From positions 23,012,062 through 23,076,061 of the forward strand of contig NC_072458.1 of NCBI RefSeq assembly GCF_027596085.1: a stretch of 64,000 bases of DNA, written 5' to 3'. Of this stretch, positions 11,221 through 21,799 are shown piece by piece (the stretch's first letter is position 1; each line of letters starts with the position of its first letter). A program made the position numbers and the translations under genes. This DNA comes from Anoplopoma fimbria (Eukaryota; Chordata; Actinopteri; Perciformes; Anoplopomatidae). Below the pieces are notes generated by a model that saw only the letters and a program-made list of their open reading frames with translations, did not search any database and had not been told where the DNA came from.

Positions 11221-12638
11221 GCAGCTTGGTCTCTGGCAAAGTATTTTTAAGCACACCGATGTACAGAAGAAGAGAAAACATTAAGGGGAATTCACATTAT
11301 TTGTTAAGATTTAGTCAGAATTTAGCCTCCAAGCAGTGATTATTTTATTATCTACAAATAAAAGACCCAATTGAGTCCTTTAAGAAGCAACTTAACACCA
11401 GTTTTAGCTTGAATGCGCCTCCTCAACTTATTCAGAATCTGTCTCAATCTCTTTTACCATTACGACTTTGAGTGTCACTCAGGTTCTATGAGTTCAGGGT
11501 GACCTCCAGAGACGGTGTGTAAGACCAGGGTTTGTACCATCTATGGAGGAATGAATAAAAAACACACAGTTAATATCAGTTTCTCATATCTTGAAGGGAG
11601 GTGTTACCCTTATTGGCTAGTATTTTTGGGGCATAAAGTACCAAACAAATACAGATCAGTTTGGTGTTCTGGAGGAAAACATGTTAAATTGCTTTAAACT
11701 CTTTAAATTGCTTTCTTTTAGTCTCACTAACCCAACGATATAAAATACAAAACCAAGAAAAGTAAGACATCCTCGTCCTTTAGGCAAATGTTTGGCATTT
11801 CGGCTTTTACTGAAGGGTAAAATAGAAAAAACAATATCTGTTCTAAGAGTTTAGTACCAAAACAATAATCTGTTTATGTATTTTACTTTGTCAAACATAA
11901 ACCCTTTTTCCCATTCACCAAAGTATAGCAGTTCAGTGTTAAAGTGAAGCTTCTTACACAAAGGTCAATATTTTGAGTTTTGACCCTGATGATGTTAAAG
12001 TGATGTCATCGGGTTAAATTAGTGTATCAGAAAGTCTGGTGTTGATGATATTGCGTTGCATTATGGGAAATGTAGGATTCAGGGACCTAATCTAAGGAAT
12101 AAAAGTACCAAAATGTCTGTTTGACGTTTTCTTCGGTAAATCTGTCACTTGTGAAGGTGCAACTAAACCGCTGGACTTCTCCTTTAAATAAAGAACTTTC
12201 TCTGAATAAAATAAAGTCATAAATTAGAAAAGTTTTCTTATTCAGATGAGGAAGCAACAAACCGAAGCAAGCTTAAGAAAGCGGCCAAATACTTGATCCC
12301 AGCTTTCCGGACTTGACCGTTTCCAGTGCTCGATGCTCCGGTCTGGAGGTCTTTGCAGGTCTTCTTGTTTCCTGGTAACGACCTGAACTTGGACCTGATC
12401 TGGGTCAAAACCAAAATCATATGCAGAGAAAAAATCAGGTCGTGTTGCATTGCTGCAGGATTTTTGGGAGCGAGGAGAGTGTGAGCTGTGAAATGAAAGA
12501 AAAATAATGGTGTTGGTGTCTCTCTATATTTGGGTTTTAATTGTCTTCGGGTCCCTCCTGGATCAGGTTTGGGTCGATTCTAAATAAGTATCGAGGCTCA
12601 ATAATCCCACTATAAATGACTTGAACAATCATTCTTTT
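11221..12638. other. Unique non-coding DNA
   Basis: No exon or repeat is supported. GCATTATGGGAAATGTAGG near 12058 is a word common in fish dispersed repeats but is too short to classify. Confidence 0.4.
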
Positions 12639-12639
12639 T

Positions 12640-12945
12640 CTTCGCTCTCGTCTATCGCGTTACCTGCTGGGGAAATCTCATTAGTTGAAGGACGCCGTAA
12701 ACAGCGATGTAAATGCATTAGATTTATAATAACATAGGATTAGTTCAGTCTCATTGCACAGCGCAACAATTCAAACAGGACTCTGGATACTGTGAAACTA
12801 TAAAAACACGTCTCCTGTGCGGGCGGCGCGGAGCTGATCAAGGCTGTGAGAGCATGAAATATGTCCAACATTAAGTGACACTGGGGACAAATAACAGCTT
12901 GCCCAATACTAATTAAGTGTTGAAAAGCTCTCATTTTTTCTGGCA
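12640..12945. promoter_or_regulatory. CNE-like block with paired NKX motifs
   Basis: High-complexity sequence containing TTAAGTG (NKX-type core) at 12871-12877 and again at 12913-12919, 42 bp apart (about four helical turns). It also has TGTAAATGCATTAGA near 12710, TAATTAAG near 12910, and a GC-rich centre (GGGCGGCGCGG) near 12821. There is no convincing ORF. Of the non-coding blocks, this is among the most enhancer-like. Confidence 0.4.
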
Positions 12946-13049
12946 AATGTGTTTTTATTTCTTCCCCTCCCCCAAAAATGATTGAGACACCTTTTCAAAG
13001 ACTGCAGATATAAAATGCACCAAAAACTTCATTTTATCGTATTATTTTT

Positions 13050-13480
13050 GTGATATTTCTGTGTCTGTCGAATGTAAATGCTTTTGATTCTTCCTCCCCT
13101 TTACGCTCTCTTTCTATCTTCTTCCTCTTTAAACACTCTGTTGTCCCTTTCTCTTCGTCCCTCTTTATGTTTCTCTGCGTTCTTTTCTCCATTCTGTCTT
13201 CTCTCTCTTTCTTTCTGTCTGCCAGGCCATGGCCTAGTTAAAACGTCTTCTGCTTTGTGCCCGTTCTCTTTCATCGGCTCAGAAGTTTTTACATTCTCCC
13301 TCTTTATCTCTGATTCTCTTTTTGTATATTTTCCTTTTGTACCTGCATTTGTCCTTCTTTTATTATCACCATTTCCTCCCTCTCTTCCCATATTTATTTA
13401 TACCTGTTATCCCCCCTTTCTCTCTCTCTCTCTTCTGCCTCTCCTTGTGTTGTTAACCTCGCTCTCTCTCTTCCATTGTG
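13050..13480 (+). repeat. Pyrimidine-rich low-complexity stretch
   Basis: TCTTTC/CTCTC-rich sequence; the open frames in it are compositional. Confidence 0.6.
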
Positions 13481-13499
13481 TGGATGATAGCTGTCAGGA

Positions 13500-13860
13500 G
13501 ATCTCATCGCTGAGTCTCTCTTATTACATGATTACAGGGTAATTATCCTGTGAAGTTGTCTTTGCCCGAATCTATGAAAGACGCTTAATGTCTTTTTAAT
13601 AGGGTTTGGAGACTTTTTTTTTGTCTTTTGTAGTTTCAGTGGACTCTTCAGTTTATTGCGTCCACATGTGATTGGCCTGGAACAGCGTGTCCTGATTAAG
13701 TGGCACTTTTTTGTGCGCGACGTCTCACTCCGAGTTGTCATTCAGACCAGCTTCTTTTTTTTTACCTCTGGCTCTGGCTTTGTCAGCAAAAACGCTGTTG
13801 TCTTCCAGCGTCTGATTAAGCTGGACCCTGATGAAAATCCTGTGATGTGAAGGACGAATG
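13500..13860. promoter_or_regulatory. CNE-like block
   Basis: Includes CAGGGTAATTATCCTG (13536-13551), an imperfect palindrome around a TAATTA homeodomain core. It also has CACATGTGATTGG and GATTAAGTGGCAC, with an NKX-like TTAAGTG. It lies about 1.2 kb upstream of the zhx2 coding exon. Not coding. Confidence 0.35.
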
Positions 13861-14023
13861 CCGACACAGAAAACCTGGCCTGGACTTTAGAGAAAGAAAA
13901 ACGTCACAATGCTTTTTAAGATTGGAACAGCCCATCTTTGATGTGGAGTTGTGTAACAACCAGTACAGCCCCAGAGGGTTTATATGTGTTATTATAGATA
14001 ATCAATATCTCATATGTGCTGTC

Positions 14024-14335
14024 AAGGCGGCAACCTCTAGTTCTAGTGTCTTAAAGCTGCATTCTCTCTCCTGTCCACCAGGGGGCGACTCCTCTGGTTG
14101 TATAGAAGTCTATGAGAAAATGACTCTACTTCTCTCTTGATTTATTCCCTCAGTAAACATTGTAAACATGAGTTTATGGTCTCAATCTCTAGTTTCAAGT
14201 CTTCTTCAATACAGCATGATGTTCATTTAGTAAATGATGCTCCATTTAGAGTCAAACAGACCATAAAGCAGGGGATGCTTTAGGGCGGGGCTACACACTG
14301 ATTGACAGGTCGACACCAGAGACGTATACTGCGTC
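14024..14335 (+). repeat. Dispersed repeat A, copy 2, with CTCF-like core
   Basis: The fullest + strand copy. It begins with GGCGGCAACCTC (also in copy 5), then CTTAAAGCTGCATTC and the CTCF-like CCACCAGGGGGCG at 14075-14087 (complete core match). It ends with ATTGACAGGTCGACACCAGAGACGTATAC, an extension shared with copy 3. It lies 0.6 kb upstream of the presumed splice acceptor of the zhx2 coding exon. Confidence 0.9.
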
Positions 14336-14942
14336 TACCATGGGTTAAACGTTTGAAGCGTATTTCTGTGCTTTGTCTGACGTTCATAATGAATTTTAGA
14401 CATGGAAATAGTTACCAGTAACACATAAAGTGTTTTTATAGGAAACAGTGTCATAATTTAAATTTTCAGGGGTTTTAAGTTCACTGCTTCATAACCAACT
14501 TGCCGTCTTTGTAGGAGCATTTGATCCAAAGCGCATAATAGTACAAGACTGCATATATTTTCAGTACAAGTGACCCAAGTAGGAATAAAAAATGTGTTGA
14601 TGTTTCTGTGTTTTATCCTTGATCTTGTGTTGATCTCACATCTTTTAAATAAATAGAACCAAAAGCGTAGTTTGCCTGTTTACAATAGTGAATATTGTCT
14701 ATTTTTTACCCTTCTGTCATTTCCTATCATGCATATTTCCCGTTTCTTTGTCTTATTCTGGGTGAATGCAGCGCATCACTTCACAGATAAAACAAATATC
14801 AACATGACTTCTCTCTATGTTTCTCTAACATGTATTTTTCTCTGCTTTTAGTCTCTCCCCAAGTGGCTTCAGCGCAGCTCACTGAACACAAACAATATTA
14901 ACATGTAATTTTCTCTCTTTCTCTCTCTGTGTCTTTGCTCAG
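14336..14942 (+). other. zhx2: Presumed intron end upstream of zhx2 coding exon
   Basis: Non-coding DNA that ends in a strong polypyrimidine tract and acceptor: a TTTCTCTCTTTCTCTC run, then TTTGCTCAG, with the AG at 14941-14942. Vertebrate ZHX2 genes carry untranslated exons upstream of a large coding exon, so an upstream exon is expected; I could not identify it. Confidence 0.6.
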
Positions 14943-14964
14943 CTTGAGAGTCGCTGCTGTCTGT

Positions 14965-14997
14965 GATGCCCTCCCATGACGCCCCGGTCGGTAGCTG
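14965..14997 (+). CDS. uORF 1 in zhx2 leader (10 aa)
   Basis: An ATG opens ten codons (MPSHDAPVGS) before a TGA. It lies wholly within the inferred 5' UTR and could reduce initiation at the main start. No functional peptide is implied. Confidence 0.3.
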
Positions 14998-15146
14998 ACA
15001 CTGCCAGTGAGCGGGAGACGCCACCGCACAACCGGTCCTGGGCCGGCGCCGTCAGCCGGTTATCGCCCTCCCTCTCGCAGGCTGGAGACTCCGACTCCGC
15101 CCACCTACCAGTATTCACAACCATCAGCTCCAATCCACCCCAGTAA
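14976..15146 (+). CDS. uORF 2 in zhx2 leader (56 aa)
   Basis: A second upstream ATG, overlapping uORF 1 in another frame, opens 56 codons and ends with TAA 135 nt before the zhx2 start. It starts MTPRSVADTASERETPP and shows no recognisable domain. If the leader is as inferred, ribosomes must bypass or reinitiate after it. Confidence 0.3.
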   Translation: MTPRSVADTASERETPPHNRSWAGAVSRLSPSLSQAGDSDSAHLPVFTTISSNPPQ

Positions 15147-15281
15147 GTCTCTTTCAGAAACCGACACCCTGACGTCCTCAGCCAGCACCACCAGCAGCAG
15201 CAGCCAAAAAACACAGTATCTTCAACGCAATCAGCAACACCAGCACCACCTTTATCACCACCACCACCAGCAGCAACCATC

Positions 15282-18247
15282 ATGTCCAGACGTAGAAAGT
15301 CCTCCACTCCTTGCATGGTCCGGGTCATGAGCGACCTGCCTGAAGAGCAAGATGACCCAGAGGAGGTAATGGACACGGAAATACTGGCGGACAGCGTAGA
15401 AAAAGAACAATCAGAATCTGCAGGAAAGAATCCAGACACCCAGCAGGAGAATTCAGAGAATCCAGACCAGCAGATGTTTCCAGAATCAGTGGAAAACCAG
15501 AATCCTGAGCCATTACAACAAGAGGAGCAGTTGGGTGGGAAAGATCAACCTTCTGTCATTGAAGATGAGGAGGCCACGGAGCAGAAGGACAGGGAAGAGG
15601 TTGACTCTGACCCGGCGGCACAGAAGAGGCAGCCCAGAGGCTACGAGTGCAAATACTGCCCGTTTTCAACGCAGAGCCTGAATGACTTTAAAGAGCACGT
15701 GGACTCCAGCCACCCGAACGTCATTCTCAATCCCATGTACCTCTGCGCCGTCTGCAACTTCAACACCAAGAAGTTCGACTTGCTCACAGAGCACAACGAG
15801 AGCCAGCACCCGGGCGAGATAAACTTCAAGTTCAAGAGGATAAAAAGGAACAATCAGACTATCTTAGAGCAGACAATCGAAGGCAAGGACAATTCAGTTG
15901 AATGCGAAGTGACAAATGGACAGGGTGAAGGCAACAGCAGCTCCGTGTTTCCAGCTTGCGTATCAACCACAGTGAAAAGCCCCGAAAATATCCAGACGCT
16001 CTATCAAGGGAGCGAATTGAAAAGCCAGCGGGACGGACTGATCCAGAAGAATCAAATCACAGCGGTGAACATCAACGGAACCGTCATCATCCCCGAACCC
16101 ACCATCCTCCAAGGGCTCTCCCACGTCGCCCCCATGCTCCAGCGCCCGCCCAACTTCAACTCTGTACCAAAAATAGCTGTTCCCTTGAACACCACCAAAT
16201 ACAACCCTTCTTTAGATGACAACTTGACGTTGATAACCTCCTTTAACAAGTTTCCTTACCCAACGCATGCTGAGCTGTCGTGGCTCACGGCTGCCTCCAA
16301 GCACCCGGAGGACCAGATCAAGGTCTGGTTCACCACCCAGCGGCTTAAGCAAGGCATCACCTGGTCCCCGGAGGAGGTGGAGGAAGCCAGGAAGAAGATG
16401 TTCAACGGTTCTATCCCTCCTGCACATCACACGTTCACCGTCCTGCCTACAAACCCCGTCTTTCAGCCGTCTGCCAAATCCTCCCAGCAGACATTCGTCC
16501 ACACAACGGTTGGGCATGCAAGTCATATACGAACAACAGCGTCCAACGGGTTCAATGTAGTCGCCACCATAAACTCCCCCGCTGGAGTTGCACTTGGCTC
16601 CAACCATTCCCTTAAACGAACCCTGCCGACGTACCTGACGACGGTGTTCGGCCCGGAGTCCAAGCGGCCCATCATGGCGGTCGCCCCCCATTCTGGTGAC
16701 GCTAAAGACAGGGGCCTCATGGCTCCTCCACCCCCGCCTCCCCCAAAAGACCGCCTCCCAATGGCTCCGCCTCCTGTTCCCATGGAGATGAAGAGACCTG
16801 TAGCAGTTCCTCTTGTCACCACGGAGATGAAGAGGCTATCCGCTGCTGTGCCTTTAATGCCGCCGCCATCATTGTCGCCATCGCCGTCTTTGTTGTCCAA
16901 AGGGAAGATTCTCTCGACGTTAGGAAGCCCCAAAACAAAGCCGGTGGTGTCGATGCCATCCTTAGTCTTTCCACAGTCTTTAACCAGGCCACTGATAGTT
17001 CCCCCGCCTATCTTTGCCCCGCCATTTAACAACTCATTACTTTTTCCTCTTAATTCGTCCATCACTTCCAAAGAGAAGCACCTGAACACCCACGCTATGC
17101 CAGCATCTGATCTGAAGCTGCCAAACTCCCCTCCACCTGTTGCCCCACAAATAAGGAGGCCAACTATTATTCAGTCCATTCGCGCTCCGGGTAAAGCCCC
17201 GACCCAGATTCCAGGGTTCCCTTTGGATAGCAGGAAACTAAAAGAACAGCAAGGAGGGGAGGTGAAATCCTACTACCCCAGAGGAGATAAGGTACTAACT
17301 CCTCTGGCAGAGGCCAACGGGATATCTCGCACAGATGGCAGATGGTCCCACGATCAAACCTCCCTCGGTCACAACAATGGGGTCCAACATTTTGATGGGC
17401 CGCTAGCAGCGCTGAAACCACACTTTAATCAAAAGTCCTCGGTGATGACTCAGTTCCCCTTGCTGGAGAGGATGAAGGGAAAGACGGCGGAACAGCTAAA
17501 GATCTTGGAGGAGAACTTCTTGAGGAACAGCTTTCCAACGCTCAGCGATGTGGACAATCTTGCGGGCAGCACCCGACTGTCTCACCAGGAAATCGACAGC
17601 TGGTTCGTTGAGCGCCGCGCGCTACGCGACAACCTGGAACAAGCCCTCCTCAACTCCATGGGCACTAAGAGGATGGGCGGCGGCAGCATCGCGGCCATCA
17701 ATAAGAAACGACTACATCAGCAGCAACAGCAACACCAAACTCTACAGCTGAATGGGATTCACAAACCAAGCACTGGTGTGGGCCATCTTAAAAGCCCTCT
17801 TCCACCATCTTCCAGCCTTCCCATCATCGCCCCCTCCATCCCCAGCCCAAATTCCTGCTCAGTGCCTCCAGACGGCCGATCCCTGGCGCTCCTCAAGGAC
17901 GATTTTGCTCAAACGCGGTGGCCTTCCCCTGAGGAGTTCAGCCAGCTGGAGGGTCGGACGGGACGCGCCGAACTCGCCCGCTGGTTCAATGACAGCCGGC
18001 TGCAGAGCGGCGGCCTGGAGCTGGCGCAACTTTTTCACAACAATGGAGTGAACGGAGGACAGGGGCCACTTATGTGCTCTCCCAAAAACACTCCCCCTAA
18101 TATCCTCCAGCGCTGTCAGGAAGGAGCCCTATCAAACAACAACGGCAGTAAGGTGTTGGAGGTGGAGTTGGGCTGGCTAATGGAGCAGCGCGCCAACAGC
18201 CTCAGCAGTCAACAACGGGATGAACTCCAAGACCGGTTGGCTGGAAG
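15282..18247 (+). CDS. zhx2: zhx2, main coding exon (residues 1-988 and part of 989)
   Basis: Zinc fingers and homeoboxes 2, a nuclear transcription factor (mostly a repressor; ZHX proteins dimerise and bind NF-YA). The start MSRRRKSSTPCMVR matches the family's MASKRKSTTPCMVR N-terminus, which fixes the ATG. Finger 1: C123, C126, H139, H144; finger 2: C155, C158, H171, H176. Homeodomain 1 is about 310-375 (ELSWLTAASKHPE; WF at 349-350). A Pro-rich linker (470-625) precedes a probably decayed homeodomain 2 (about 650-692, no WF). Homeodomain 3 is about 729-790 (IDSWFVERRALRD) and homeodomain 4 about 862-910 (LARWFNDSR). HD1 and HD3 resemble ZHX2 more than my recollection of ZHX1 or ZHX3. The protein is longer than mammalian ZHX2 (about 836 aa), mainly in the linker. 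The exon should end at the GT at 18248; its donor (AAG/GTACCG) is weak at +5. Fish may have zhx2a and zhx2b; I cannot tell which this is. Confidence 0.93.
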
Positions 18248-18380
18248 GTACCGTATTAAAATAATATCAAAAGTTGTGCACATACATGTATTTTCTTTTA
18301 ATCTTCTCAGGACCTTTCAGTGGCTTCTGTTAAGACGTTTTAGGTTTGAGCTTGAGATTCAAGATTCTTGATCACTACTA

Positions 18381-18510
18381 CAGTGGTTTCCGAACTTTTT
18401 CACACCACCGTTGTATGATAGACTGACATCGCCCTTTGCTTTTAATAATCTATTTGTACCGCTATATATGGTGCTACTGGCAGCTAGGGGGCGTGGCCTA
18501 GGTGTGTTTG
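18381..18510 (+). mobile_element. hAT-like MITE fragment
   Basis: CAGTGGTTTCCGAACTTTTTC resembles the 5' terminal inverted repeat of non-autonomous hAT (Charlie-type) elements (CAGTGGTTCCCAACCTTTTT). The extent is uncertain because I did not find the opposite terminal repeat. Confidence 0.45.
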
Positions 18511-18899
18511 AGACGACATGGATGGGCTACTTGTTTGTTAAAACTGCAATGGCTCCTGAAGAGGTTTGCGTAGGTGCTGCATAAGCATCAGTTCAATCAG
18601 AACTGGAGAGTATTTCTTCATAGAAAGACGAGCAAAGAACGACACTGAAGGCTTTTGCCGATGGAAGATATGTTTTGGCTCTTCTTCAAAATACCTGCCA
18701 AGTATTTTTTTCCAAACAGTTTCCAACAACGACTTCTCGTATGATTGTGTGTAACAAACCATCTGCTCGGGTCAGGTTACTTCGAGCCACCAGACCCTCA
18801 ATATTGCATCCACATATGTACACGGATTTTGTTAACAATTTTTGGATTTTAATATTAATGAATTAAATTATATAGAATAAATAGATTTAAAGATACATA

Positions 18900-20480
18900 T
18901 TTAAACTGAAATAAACAATGAATACAATTATATGTGCTTTATATTTTTTTATTAAATTTCTTTCATTTCTTCAAAATCAATATGAGCTTTTGAGGTGGAA
19001 AGTGAAAACCTGCAATTGATTTGGTCAAACCCACAACATTTTACATTTCCATGGTCCTGGCAGTCTACCAGGTTACCGCTATTTGTCTTGTTCTTTTCAA
19101 TTTCAGTACTAAATCACAAAATTGCCTGTAATAATCTGTACAGCATACAACCTCTTCCATCTTGTGGTTTCTACGCACCGACACCTTCTGTGGAGAAAAT
19201 AGCGACCAAAACAAATTTCCGCTTCCTCGTGCTGTTTGTTTTTATAGTTGCCACATTAACTTTATTTCCAGGACATTAACCCACAAATAGACGAAACTCT
19301 ATTTAGTCTTCCAGGAGCTTGGGAGATCTTTGGCTAAATAACACAGCCATTACGTTGGAAACCAATATCTCCAGAATAATTTGGGTAAGAGTTTTATTCT
19401 TCCCGTGAGTCAGCTCTGGGTTTTTGGAAAGCACCACAGAATGAACCTGCACTGACAGCACATTGAATCCTTCTGGTTCCTGTTGGTTTTATAAACTCTA
19501 TAAACAACAAAGCGCACTGTGAATTAATGAGACAACAAAGAAACGTTGAAGTTCACAGTCATACTTGCTGATAATTTACAGTAAATGGACTGAAATTATG
19601 TTTATCAATAAAATAATCTGCAGATTTTTCAATTAATGAGAATCATTATTATTTGTTGCTTAGTTAAGAGTGATCTTTTTTATTTTATAAAGTAAAACTT
19701 GATAATTTTTTGCGCAAATTGAAACCCAAGACGCTTGTTCCAGTTTTTTATTCACTATTTCTGACAAGGTCCAGGACACAGTCCTCCTTGAGAATTTAAT
19801 TATTTTGATTATAAGTTTTCTCCTCATTATAATTAAAAAATAATATCCCACTTCTGACCCACTTGTGTTTAATCTGATTGAGAAACTCAGACCCTTTAAT
19901 ATCGAAAAATTGATTGACAGTTCCCTTTGATTCTGAAAAACAAATACTGTTAAAAAAAACAAGTTTCAGAAATTATTTGGCAGATTTTTTTTTTTACTTT
20001 CCCTTTATTTGAAAATAAATCACTGCCAGATTTTTTTACATCTTAACTTCACTGTATTGTCTCATGGTGGACAGTCTAACTGGGGACAGATTGATGTCAA
20101 AAGTGATAAAATATATTACAAAGTAAATGTTCAATATTGACTTTATCTACTTACACAGTATGTCTTTTCATTTGGCATTTCTCAATTTGTATAACAATTC
20201 CATTTAATATTTATGTGAAAACACAAAATGAAGAAAAATGGGTTTTTATATATATGACATTGGTTTGCATTAAAAATAAATATTATATGAGCTGTAAAAA
20301 AACAAAAATAAGAACATCGTCGACAAACATTCAAGCTTTCTTGTCACCTCAGTTATGTTTACGTTCAATATTTTGGATATTGTCTGCATGCTTGAGTATA
20401 TTATCTTCTTTATGAAAAAATTACAAAAAATATGATTTATGTCTGTCTTTGTATGCATGTTAGTAGAGAAGGAGATTCAA
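18900..20480. other. AT-rich intronic DNA
   Basis: Nothing recognised beyond AT-rich sequence. Short open frames on both strands lack protein character. Confidence 0.4.
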
Positions 20481-20484
20481 ACAA

Positions 20485-20693
20485 ATATACATATATATAT
20501 TTACACATATATATATATAACTATATTTATATATGTGTGTGTGTATATATATAATATATATATATTTATTTAAACATGTCTATATATATATGTTTTTACG
20601 TATATATACATATTTATATATCAATATGTATGTATGTGTATATATATGTGTAAATATATGTATTATGTGTATGTATGTCTGTATGTATTTGAT

Positions 20694-20726
<33 letters not shown>

Positions 20727-20800
20727 TTGATTATATTATATATATATATATATATATGTTTATACATATATATGTATAGATGTGTGTAAACATATGTATT
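20485..20800. repeat. (TA)n/(TATG)n microsatellite and poly-A
   Basis: TATATA and TATGTA tracts with GTGT interruptions run from about 20485 to 20795, followed by about 21 consecutive A residues at about 20800-20820. Confidence 0.9.
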
Positions 20801-20999
20801 TAAAAAAAAAAAAAAAAAAAATGGTCAAAAAAGGCACCTTTAAAAGGAAACACCTGGCTGTATCTGGATCAGATCTGGATCATTTGTGGGTTTTAATTGA
20901 TCACTAGTATTGATTATGGGTCTGTAAGTATCAGTGTACCTGATTCTACTTGTTTTCCGTCTGTATAAGTTTGTTTAACCCTTTGATCGCCCTCCACAG

Positions 21000-21156
21000 A
21001 CGGAGGCAGCAGAACGTGGCGGAGTTGAAGAACGGGGGACAGAACGGGGGAGTCGTTGGGGGAGCGAGGGAGGTGTTCGGCAGCTGGCTGGAGGACGGAC
21101 ACTCGAGGAGAGGACGGGAGCTGCTCCTGGACCGGGAGAGGAAGATGACTGGATGA
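21000..21156 (+). CDS. zhx2: zhx2, last coding exon (C-terminus)
   Basis: Joins 18247 in frame (AG + A gives Arg989) and encodes RRQQNVAELKNGG...REVFGSWLEDGHSRRGRELL...KMTG, then TGA, for a total of 1040 aa. REVFGSWLEDGHSRR resembles helix 3 of the fifth ZHX homeodomain (ZHX1: REWFAERQRR). LSSQQRDELQDRLAGR at the end of the first exon resembles its helix 1/2 region, so a degenerate HD5 may be split by the intron. The acceptor is good. A strong donor (ACG/GTGAGT) lies 3 nt after the stop, at 21160, so the exon ends at 21159 and a 3'-UTR exon follows. That junction is too close to the stop to trigger NMD. Main doubt: the weak donor of the preceding exon. Confidence 0.65.
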
Positions 21157-21799
21157 ACGGTGAGTACACCCTCATGTGTTTCTGCTCCACTCTTTTGTAT
21201 TTTCATGATAAAAACGGTTGGATGAGTTCAAAACGAACCCAAAGTACTTTAAGAACACAAGCGAAGGAAAAACCCTGAACAGACAATCCTCTGAAAAGCT
21301 GCATTCATGCCAGAAAGAGAGTTATTCTGTTCATGTTAAGAGACCAATAGCATTTAATTAGACCTGCAACTGAATTACATTCTCCATCAAGAACAGCTCT
21401 AATTATTTCTAAGTTAAATGATTAATCACTTATTCTATCAAATGTCAAAAAATGACAAACGACCTCCTTTTAAGTCGTTCAGTGAAATGTGAATTGAATT
21501 TTTCTCTGAGTAATATTTCTGAAGAGGAGGAAGATTTAACAAACAAAGAGTGTGAACAGGCTGACCTGAGGAGTCTCTTTGTTTACTCAACAAAACACTT
21601 GTTTATCCTTGAGCTCAAACAACGTTCATCGAGTTTCTCTTCCTCTTAAAATGTCTGCAAAGCCCAGTTTTTCTTAAAAGTTTTAAACTTTGCCAAAATT
21701 TGTGTTTGTTTGTGCCAGATTGGAACTCAGAAGTGTCCACACTTAACAGATAGTCAGATGTATTTTGTGGTCAAGTAGCTGCTGTAAAACAAATTTAAT

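Larger units (their letters stand above)
14943..15281 (+). other. zhx2: zhx2 5'-UTR portion of the main exon
   Basis: This runs from the inferred acceptor to the base before the ATG. It contains two upstream ORFs (14965-14997 and 14976-15146) and a CAG/CAC-rich stretch (15183-15280) just before the start. A GTAAGT donor-like sequence begins at 15143, so part of this leader could be an alternative intron, though the possible acceptors downstream (CACCACCAG near 15270) have weak pyrimidine tracts. Confidence 0.5.
18248..20999 (+). other. zhx2: zhx2 intron between coding exons
   Basis: Bounded by GT (18248) and AG (20998-20999) after CTTTGATCGCCCTCCACAG. If retained, translation would continue 40 residues (YRIKIISKVVHIHV..., TGA at 18369-18371) for a 1029-aa product; those residues look like intron translation. 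The intron is AT-rich, with a hAT-like fragment at 18381 and an AT/GT microsatellite at 20490. A minus-strand frame at 18538-18762 is not recognisable as a protein. Confidence 0.65.

Noticed and set aside
15007..15330. 107-codon His/Gln-rich frame overlapping the zhx2 start
   Set aside because: Starts at GTG and runs through the CAG/CAC leader in a different frame; there is no matching homologue, and the zhx2 frame explains the region.
16523..17089. 188-codon minus-strand frame inside zhx2
   Set aside because: Shadow of the zhx2 coding exon on the opposite strand; no independent signals.
18248..18371. Extension of zhx2 through 18371 as the true C-terminus
   Set aside because: The 40 residues look like translated intron, and an in-frame exon with a homeodomain-like helix exists at 21000; kept only as a possible retained-intron isoform.
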